Positions 1 through 5,168 of a stretch of 7,784 bases of DNA are shown one piece after another. A model generated the notes under the pieces. It saw only the letters and a list, made by a program, of their open reading frames with translations. It made no database searches and was not told the origin of the DNA. Source of the DNA: Fidelibacterota bacterium UBA6817 (GTDB taxonomy: Bacteria > Fidelibacterota > Fidelibacteria > Fidelibacterales > Fidelibacteraceae); NCBI GenBank assembly GCA_002452555.1, contig DKER01000105.1, positions 1 to 7,784 of the forward strand. Reading direction: 5' to 3'. Position numbers and translations under genes: made by a program. How positions within the stretch are numbered: the stretch's first letter is position 1; every line of letters begins with the position of its first letter.

Positions 1-104
1 AGGACAAACCCCTGGTTTTCAATCTCTGCAGATGTTTCCCATTCCAGAACCACATTGCCTTTTACGGCTTTAGCGGTAAAGGAGGATAGGGTGACGGGGA
101 GGGA
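1..104 (-). repeat. Third cassette copy, cut by the window edge, in the glycosidase gene
   Basis: This matches 5692-5795 with four mismatches in 104 bases by manual alignment. The window ends in the FVL codons, just before the point where the other two copies carry the palindrome and 7-bp repeats, so it cannot be seen whether this copy has them. Confidence 0.85.
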
Positions 105-2468
105 ATTATCATTGGAGCCCAGGACAAATTCACTGAAGGATGTAACAGGTGCTGATAAAAACCCTTCTGCGTAACTGGTTGTCAGTTTTGTAAACGCGCC
201 GGTGCCGGGAGTGTCCCGTTTATATATATCCACCGTATTGGGATTGCTGATCCCTCCCAGTCCTTCAACGGCGATTTTGATCGTCCCGTTACTGAATTCC
301 AGGTCCCCGGGATTCATAATCCATCGGTATGTACTGACATTCTGCGGTGGTGTCCCTGAAAATGTTGGATTGACCGGTCCTGAGTCAAAACGACTCACCC
401 GAACCGATCCTCCTGTGCTTACAGATCCAAAATAAAGGGATATATTCGTACCGGAGAATTCTCCGCTTATCCCCGAACCCTGGAAAAGTGTTTCCACAGC
501 CTGGATTTCCGGTGCCTCCGCCATAAAAGACAGGTTATCAATCCATAAGGAAATGGGATTGCCGTTATTGACTCCATAAAAACGGATATATCCTACTGTT
601 CCCGCATCTGCCACACCGGTCAGTGTAACCGTTGTGTATGTTGTATGGGTTGAAACAACAGCCGAGGGCTCAGAGGAACTTAAACCGCTTACATACAGGT
701 TCAGTGTATTGGAGGGATGAGTCCACGATTCTGTTTTTACATCAAGAGAAAGTATGTAAAAAGCATGACTTGTTGCATTAACCGGACGCTTGATGAGAAA
801 TGTCCATCCCGGATCTGAAAAATTCAGGGCTCCGGTACCATTTACACCACCGCTTCCATTCCAGGAAACAACCGTTCCAACATCACCTTCATCATGATTC
901 CCCCAATTTGAGATATCCCCATCATCCTCAAAATTCAAATCAAGGTTGAAATCATAATCCGGCATTACAAGAGGACTCTCATTGCTCAGTCTGTCCTGAG
1001 AGGCAACACCAAAAAGATAATCTGCGTGATCACTGTCGGTATAGGTGAGCATTTCAGAAGCAGGGATTATGGCGGTAATTTGGGACGGATCATCTGTATC
1101 CAGGGTTCCTGTTGACGGCCATTTATAAACCAGATAACGTCGGGCTTCATCATTAAATCCCCCCGAATCTCCGTGTTCCCAGGTGATCACTGCATCACTG
1201 CCCGAATAATTCATGTGAACCTGTGCCGGGGGTGGTGAAGCCTGAGTATCTTTCCATGGCATACGGGGCGGTACTGCCGGATACTTATAATAACTGGTTT
1301 CCAGAGAATCCCGGAAACCCTTGTAATTGCTGATCATATGGGCATATCGGAAATACATGCTTCCCGGAGAATCTACAGTCGCACGGTTTAAGCAGACCTG
1401 CCGGGGGATTTCATTATTCGCCCAGTCATTGGCTTTGTAAGCTGCATGTCCCGGATAGAGATGACGTGCATTACTTTCTGCATATCCGGCCCACCAGGGC
1501 ATAAGCAATCCATAATCCTGTCCGCCTCCAAAAGGCCAGTAAAGCTGAGGCGCCAGATAATCCACCCATTGTTCAGTGAGCCAGGTTACGGCATCACAAT
1601 AGATCACGCTGTAGGCATCCATACCGGTAATTCCTGTGGGAACTCCGTTTTTCCATATACCGAAAGGACTCATGCCGAATTTAATTCTGGGATTAATCGC
1701 CAAAAGTGTATCCTGAATTCCGCGGATCAACAGGTTCACATTATCACGCCGCCAATCTCCAATATCAGAAAATCCCCGGTTTTCTTTGTTAAAAGTTTGT
1801 GAATCTTCATTCCCCATTCCTGAATAGGGATAGAAATAATCATCAAGGTGAACCCCGTCAATATCATACCGGGTTGCCACATCGGCAATTACGCTTAGAA
1901 CATAGTCTCTCACATCAGCCATGCCCGGATCCAGAATGTACGTGGGAGCTTTTGTGGCAGGGAGATCCCGTTCATCCATACGCATCAATCCGTTTGGACC
2001 GGATTTGCTCCCAATGGTCAGAACCCATTCGGGATGAGTGTTGTAAACATGACCGGGCGATGTTCCGGCGTTTCCGGTCTTAACCCGGTACGGATTGAAC
2101 CATGCATGGACCTCAATATCCCGTTTCCGTGCCTCATCAATGACAAACTGAAGGGGATCATAGTAGGGTGAGGGAGCAACTCCCTCGGTCCCGGAAAGCC
2201 AGTTGGACCAGGGTTCGATGGAGGATGCATAAAAGGCATCGCAGGCCGGACGCACCTGAAAGATAATCGCATTGAAATTCCAGTCCTGCAGATTGTTCAG
2301 AATCTGTATCATTTCATTTTGCTGGGCAGAAACCGTGGACGAAGAAGGCCAATCCAGTCGGGAAACGGTTGTAACCCACACTGCTCTGAACTCTTCCTTA
2401 GGTGCTGCCGTTAAAAGGGACACAGAAATGAGAAAGGATAAAAGCGAATTTTTCAACTTATGAATCAT
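1..2468 (-). CDS. Secreted GHL10/DUF187 family glycosyl hydrolase with C-terminal T9SS-type module (3' end outside window)
   Basis: The frame is open from ATG at 2468 to the window edge (822 codons plus two bases). A GGAG at 2473-2476, four bases upstream, supports this start. Residues 1-22 look like a signal peptide (MIHKLKN, a hydrophobic run, then LLTAA). Residues about 25-395 are a GHL10-type barrel: FRAVWVTTVSRLDWPS near the start, an IIFQVRPACDAFY strand, AWFNPYR, and DGVHLDDYFYPY at about 204-215, the family's most recognisable motif, with acidic residues suited to catalysis. The family includes E. coli DigH (YddW), which cleaves peptidoglycan glycan strands lacking stem peptides; the substrate here is inferred and could be another glycan. 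A Fn3-like domain (about 415-500), a jelly-roll-like carbohydrate-binding-type domain (about 500-652, ending LWIDNLSF) and a beta-rich stretch (to about 785) follow. SLPVTLSSFTAKAV then opens the module shared with the two upstream neighbours. By comparison about 200 residues are missing, giving a full length near 990. It follows a terminator, so it is probably transcribed from its own promoter. Confidence 0.9.
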   Translation of the reverse strand, partial: MIHKLKNSLLSFLISVSLLTAAPKEEFRAVWVTTVSRLDWPSSSTVSAQQNEMIQILNNLQDWNFNAIIFQVRPACDAFYASSIEPWSNWLSGTEGVAPSPYYDPLQFVIDEARKRDIEVHAWFNPYRVKTGNAGTSPGHVYNTHPEWVLTIGSKSGPNGLMRMDERDLPATKAPTYILDPGMADVRDYVLSVIADVATRYDIDGVHLDDYFYPYSGMGNEDSQTFNKENRGFSDIGDWRRDNVNLLIRGIQDTLLAINPRIKFGMSPFGIWKNGVPTGITGMDAYSVIYCDAVTWLTEQWVDYLAPQLYWPFGGGQDYGLLMPWWAGYAESNARHLYPGHAAYKANDWANNEIPRQVCLNRATVDSPGSMYFRYAHMISNYKGFRDSLETSYYKYPAVPPRMPWKDTQASPPPAQVHMNYSGSDAVITWEHGDSGGFNDEARRYLVYKWPSTGTLDTDDPSQITAIIPASEMLTYTDSDHADYLFGVASQDRLSNESPLVMPDYDFNLDLNFEDDGDISNWGNHDEGDVGTVVSWNGSGGVNGTGALNFSDPGWTFLIKRPVNATSHAFYILSLDVKTESWTHPSNTLNLYVSGLSSSEPSAVVSTHTTYTTVTLTGVADAGTVGYIRFYGVNNGNPISLWIDNLSFMAEAPEIQAVETLFQGSGISGEFSGTNISLYFGSVSTGGSVRVSRFDSGPVNPTFSGTPPQNVSTYRWIMNPGDLEFSNGTIKIAVEGLGGISNPNTVDIYKRDTPGTGAFTKLTTSYAEGFLSAPVTSFSEFVLGSNDNSLPVTLSSFTAKAVKGNVVLEWETSAEIENQGFV

Positions 2469-2472
2469 TGTT

Positions 2473-2476
2473 CTCC
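2473..2476 (-). promoter_or_regulatory. Weak ribosome binding site of the glycosidase gene
   Basis: The minus strand reads GGAG four bases before the ATG at 2468. The spacing is short, so initiation may be modest. No better start is visible upstream, and the signal peptide begins right at this ATG. Confidence 0.5.
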
Positions 2477-2519
2477 GGTCTGTTTTTTTAGAATCTAAGA
2501 TATATTTTTTTTACATAGT

Positions 2520-2535
2520 TTGTGAAAAATCACAA
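2520..2535. promoter_or_regulatory. CRP/FNR-like palindrome before the glycosidase gene
   Basis: TTGTGA, four A bases, TCACAA: a perfect interrupted 16-bp palindrome centred about 60 bp upstream of the ATG at 2468, in an AT-rich stretch between the terminator and the gene. The half sites resemble those of the CRP/FNR superfamily (CRP TGTGA-N6-TCACA, FNR TTGAT-N4-ATCAA). A possible -10 element, TATATC on the minus strand at 2499-2504, would put the palindrome centre near -38, roughly where an activator binds. The binding protein is not known from this window. Confidence 0.4.
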
Positions 2536-2545
2536 TTTCCATCAT

Positions 2546-2577
2546 AAGAAAAGGGCTGATAAATCAATCAGCCCTTT
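2546..2577 (-). terminator. Rho-independent terminator after the propeller-like gene
   Basis: A perfect 11-bp inverted repeat (arms 2550-2560 and 2567-2577, core AGGGCTGAT/ATCAGCCCT, six-base loop) lies 27 bases beyond the stop codon of the 2604-4901 gene. On the minus strand the GC-rich stem is followed by TTTTCTT. It separates this gene from the glycosidase gene downstream. The arms begin AAA and end TTT, so some activity in the other direction is possible, but no plus-strand gene is seen here. Confidence 0.85.
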
Positions 2578-2603
2578 CACGTGTAACCATGCAATGTGTT
2601 ACA

Positions 2604-4901
2604 TTATTTCATCAGGATAATTTTCTGTGTATAGCTAAAACTCTCAGAAGCAGCTTTTACAAAGTAAATTCCGGAAGATATATCATCGGCATTGACTTTC
2701 AGTTCATAGTAACCGGGTGAATATAAACGGTTCGTTATGGATTTAATCCGTTGGCCTTTCATGTTGTAGAGATCAATGACAACATGCATGGATTTATTCA
2801 GTGTAAACGGTACGGTAAACTCTGCATTGAAGGGATTCGGATACACCGGATCCAGGACAAAACCGTCTGCCACAACAGCATCTTCAGCATCAACCTTTAC
2901 TTCAACCTCTTTGAGTTCGTTAACGTTACCCTTATAATCTACATCAGCCAACGTATAAACATATATATTACCCGGCTCCACCGTTTTATCGACAAAAACA
3001 TATTTCGTTGTCTCAGTCGTTGTCCCCTGTCCTTTCAGCGCATCATCCGCTGCAAAACCGGCGATGATCTCCGGACGGGTTTCAAACCCGTCCCACTCGT
3101 TCCTCGTTCCTCGTTCCTCGCGACTAAGGACAAACCCCTGATTTTCAATCTCTGCAGATGTCTCCCATTCCAGAACAACTTTGCCTTTTACGGCTTTGGC
3201 GGTAAAGGAGGAGAGGGTCACGGGTAGGGATTGATCCTGGAAAGAATTGCTTGGGTTAACCCCATCACCGGTACTGTTGAAGACAATTTGTGTTGATAAG
3301 GTTTTAGGGGTACTGCCATTTCCCGGATTTGAATCTGGAATACGTGCCCACATATAATCCCCAGATGAATTATTGTTCCACATAACCAGACCTACTTTTG
3401 CTGAATTTCCCGGAGAGAAACTAAGATCATTCCACGCTATTCTTAACCTGACTTCACCGGCATCATCACTAAATACAACTTGGGAAGATGTCCCATCGTC
3501 TCCACTTGTTCTGGATGACCACCCCCAAGATCCACTTTGGTTAAAATATAATTCATACGCATTTCCTTCTGATGCCGGAGCTCCATAATATGTACTATTA
3601 TTTTCATAAACCACAAAGTAATCAGGATTGGGATCACCAGATGCAAAACCAACACCAATGATTGAACTGTTTGTTCCATCTGTTCCATCCGGATCCGTAT
3701 CGATAGCAGCATAATATAAATCAGAAGAATAATTTGTCCTGCCACCACTCCAACCAAGATATAGATAATCGGCATCCCAATGTGCATAAAATGATGCGGA
3801 GCCATCTGATCCAATTAAACCCTGAGGACTAAAAGCATCTGCATTACTAACCCCTTCAGACATAGTTACGGTCTTGGGAGTTAATTGGCTGTTTAATGGG
3901 GATGAATCAGTAGTATAGGCTCCTATACCATTATTGGTAATTAAAACATAGACTGTAAATGACCCGTCTCCATTACTTCTTACATCAACATCACCTAAAC
4001 CGCCTGCACTCGTTGCTCCTAGTGCAGCTGTGGAACCATACGTTGTACCTGTACGGTCTGTCCAGGTGGTCCCGGATGCACCAATCTCTTGCAGTTTAGC
4101 ATTAAATGTTCCAGGCAGACTACAAACTAAATATTCTTTTTGATTATAATAAAAGTATTTTACAGATGATACACCTGAAATTGATACATATCCAGTTGAA
4201 GTATTTAAGCTTGTATACTCTCGAAGATAAGTCTGACTCCGACCTCCCGCCCAAAATTTTGAGTCAGAACCGGCCTCAACTGGAGCAACATATGCCGGCG
4301 TACCCCAGTCTGCTGCTGTATTTGGCAAATCAAAATTATCAGGTGTTGAATTAAATGCAGAATTTGCACCAGTCTGTGTCCAGCGCAATACTCTCCGATT
4401 GGTTGTTCCTGCAGCTGCATAGATAACGGCAGTACCTGATTCATACGATCCAATTACAGCAAAATTATCACCCAGCCGATATGCTTCAGTGTTATATGAA
4501 ACAACTTCAGTTGGTGTTCCAGATTCCCCGTTCCACATATAAACTTTAAATGCACTAGTAGTTGCATTTGTAGTTAAATTGCATCCAAAAATCCGGTCAT
4601 CTTCAGCCACTTTAACAATATTTAATGATCTGGCTCCACCGGAAACACCTGTCATTGTTAAATCTCCAACATCCGAACCTGTTTCAGCATTTAATATCTT
4701 AATTTTATTCCCATCATAAGCAACATAAAGTCTTTGGTTACCATTAACATAACCATATCCTAACCCTCGAGTATTGCTGCCTGTTGTCATCCAACTCGGA
4801 TCTGAGCCGGGAGTTTTCCTTTCCCAATCCGTTGTAAACTGTCCCAATAATGTACAGGTCAGTAACATCACCGCAAATAAACCCATTAACACTTTCTTCA
4901 T
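2604..4901 (-). CDS. T9SS-sorted surface protein: propeller-like domain plus carbohydrate-binding-like domain
   Basis: The 765-residue protein has a signal peptide (MKKVLMGLFAVMLLTCTLLGQ). Residues about 22-340 form a repetitive beta-rich domain (RLYVAYDGNKIKILNAETG, VIYAAAGTTNRRVLRW, FYYNQKEYLVCSLPG) that resembles a beta-propeller and possibly the DUF4623 family. Residues about 341-555 (FYAHWDADYLYLGWSGG, YYAAIDTDPDGTDGT, RLRIAWNDLSFSPG) resemble CBM9/DOMON-type binding domains. From about 558 comes the shared SLPVTLSSFTAKAV module, and from about 685 the Por sorting tail (YPNPFNAEFTVPF, LYNMKGQRI, SSGIYFVKA, final QKIILMK). The expected fate is outer-membrane export by T9SS; no catalytic motif is visible, so binding or adhesion is inferred. 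A GTG at 4904 lies directly before the ATG at 4901. I chose ATG because GAAGGGG at 4909-4915 is seven bases from it but only four from GTG. The part before the shared module is clearly AT-richer than the module. A terminator follows the stop codon. Confidence 0.88.
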   Translation of the reverse strand: MKKVLMGLFAVMLLTCTLLGQFTTDWERKTPGSDPSWMTTGSNTRGLGYGYVNGNQRLYVAYDGNKIKILNAETGSDVGDLTMTGVSGGARSLNIVKVAEDDRIFGCNLTTNATTSAFKVYMWNGESGTPTEVVSYNTEAYRLGDNFAVIGSYESGTAVIYAAAGTTNRRVLRWTQTGANSAFNSTPDNFDLPNTAADWGTPAYVAPVEAGSDSKFWAGGRSQTYLREYTSLNTSTGYVSISGVSSVKYFYYNQKEYLVCSLPGTFNAKLQEIGASGTTWTDRTGTTYGSTAALGATSAGGLGDVDVRSNGDGSFTVYVLITNNGIGAYTTDSSPLNSQLTPKTVTMSEGVSNADAFSPQGLIGSDGSASFYAHWDADYLYLGWSGGRTNYSSDLYYAAIDTDPDGTDGTNSSIIGVGFASGDPNPDYFVVYENNSTYYGAPASEGNAYELYFNQSGSWGWSSRTSGDDGTSSQVVFSDDAGEVRLRIAWNDLSFSPGNSAKVGLVMWNNNSSGDYMWARIPDSNPGNGSTPKTLSTQIVFNSTGDGVNPSNSFQDQSLPVTLSSFTAKAVKGKVVLEWETSAEIENQGFVLSREERGTRNEWDGFETRPEIIAGFAADDALKGQGTTTETTKYVFVDKTVEPGNIYVYTLADVDYKGNVNELKEVEVKVDAEDAVVADGFVLDPVYPNPFNAEFTVPFTLNKSMHVVIDLYNMKGQRIKSITNRLYSPGYYELKVNADDISSGIYFVKAASESFSYTQKIILMK
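2934..3233 (-). repeat. Near-identical internal cassette, copy in the propeller-like gene
   Basis: This 300-bp stretch aligns without gaps to 5499-5798 (constant offset 2565). I count about 12 mismatches over 2941-3233, roughly 96% identity. It encodes SLPVTLSSF through VYTLADVDY, a Fn3-like module that links the passenger domains to the sorting tail. Upstream of 3233 the two genes are unrelated. Downstream, in the Por tail, they are recognisably homologous but much more diverged. Confidence 0.9.
3073..3120 (-). repeat. In-frame palindrome plus 7-bp tandem repeat, first coding copy
   Basis: A perfect palindrome at 3073-3093 (10-bp arms GGACGGGTTT and AAACCCGTCC around one base) is followed at 3096-3120 by 3.6 tandem copies of CTCGTTC with no mismatches. 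Read on the minus strand it is translated as part of REERGTRNEWDGFETRPE (residues about 594-611), a charged linker inside the shared module. Palindrome plus tandem repeat is the look of an intergenic element rather than of a protein domain. Confidence 0.85.
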
Positions 4902-4908
4902 CACGTTA

Positions 4909-4915
4909 CCCCTTC
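4909..4915 (-). promoter_or_regulatory. Ribosome binding site deciding ATG over GTG
   Basis: The minus strand reads GAAGGGG. Seven bases separate it from the ATG at 4901 but only four from the adjacent GTG at 4904, so ATG is the better start. The two choices differ by one residue. Confidence 0.6.
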
Positions 4916-4986
4916 ACATTTTTTGTTTGTTAAAGAACAAATCATATACACAGCGGGTGTTCATTAGATATCAAATCGAGATAATG

Positions 4987-5004
4987 TGTTTAAACGTTTT
5001 AACA
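4987..5004. promoter_or_regulatory. CG-centred operator-like palindrome before the propeller-like gene
   Basis: TGTTTAAACGTTTTAACA is an 18-bp palindrome with one mismatched pair, centred about 95 bp upstream of the ATG at 4901. A central CG flanked by AAA/TTT is typical of LacI-family operators. A weak promoter can be drawn over it on the minus strand (TTGTTA, 16 bases, TATCTC), which would suit repression, but the -10 match is poor. A related CG-centred sequence precedes the lamin-tail gene at 7686-7697. Confidence 0.35.
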
Positions 5005-5101
5005 AATCTTCAGAAATAACACCCTTATTTGTTACAGAGAATTTTCAATACAATACTAAAATATTAAATTTATAAAGGCAACTATTTTCTTTTTAACCCC
5101 G

Positions 5102-5164
5102 ACTGACAACTGACAACTGTTCATTGACTGCCGGACTGGCTACTGGCTACCGGCTACCGGCTAC
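5102..5164 (+). repeat. Array of nine degenerate 7-bp repeats downstream of the lamin-tail gene
   Basis: Nine units in unbroken 7-bp register: ACTGACA twice, ACTGTTC, ATTGACT, GCCGGAC, TGGCTAC twice, CGGCTAC twice. The array starts four bases beyond the lamin-tail gene's stop codon (5169-5171) and drifts from an ACTGACA type to a GGCTAC type. No clear intrinsic terminator is seen here, only a weak GCCGG/CCGGC pairing. Confidence 0.8.
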
Positions 5165-5168
5165 ATTC

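Noticed and set aside
1446..1802. 118-codon open frame on the plus strand
   Set aside because: It is antisense to the conserved GHL10 barrel. The minus-strand protein shows clear family motifs through this stretch.
2469..2603. Small RNA or tRNA gene in the intergenic regions
   Set aside because: Apart from the terminator hairpin and the short palindrome, no cloverleaf or extended stem structure is visible here or in 4902-5168 and 7641-7784.
2751..3227. 158-codon open frame on the plus strand
   Set aside because: It lies wholly antisense to the shared module and sorting tail of the 2604-4901 gene. It has no convincing ribosome site and no recognisable domain, and it reads across the repeat element only because that repeat is open in several frames.
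3443..3814. 123-codon open frame on the minus strand with hydrophobic segments
   Set aside because: It is a frame-shifted reading of the carbohydrate-binding-like domain, whose proper frame is continuous from signal peptide to sorting tail.
4926..4941. TTTGTT-N4-AACAAA inverted repeat in the leader of the propeller-like gene
   Set aside because: It is perfect but low in complexity and AT-rich. Its half sites do not align with the palindrome at 2520-2535, so I do not count it as a shared operator.
4950..4990. Bacteroidetes-type promoter (TTTG, then TAnnTTTG)
   Set aside because: TATGATTTG (near 4940) and, upstream of the lamin-tail gene, TATTCTTTG have three rather than two bases between TA and TTTG, and no TTG lies at the expected distance upstream.
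5014..5030. AAATAA-N5-TTATTT inverted repeat
   Set aside because: It is a six-pair stem made only of A/T in very AT-rich sequence, easily produced by chance, with no terminator tail.
5102..5164. CRISPR array
   Set aside because: Units are 7 bp with no spacers, and there are no cas genes in the window.
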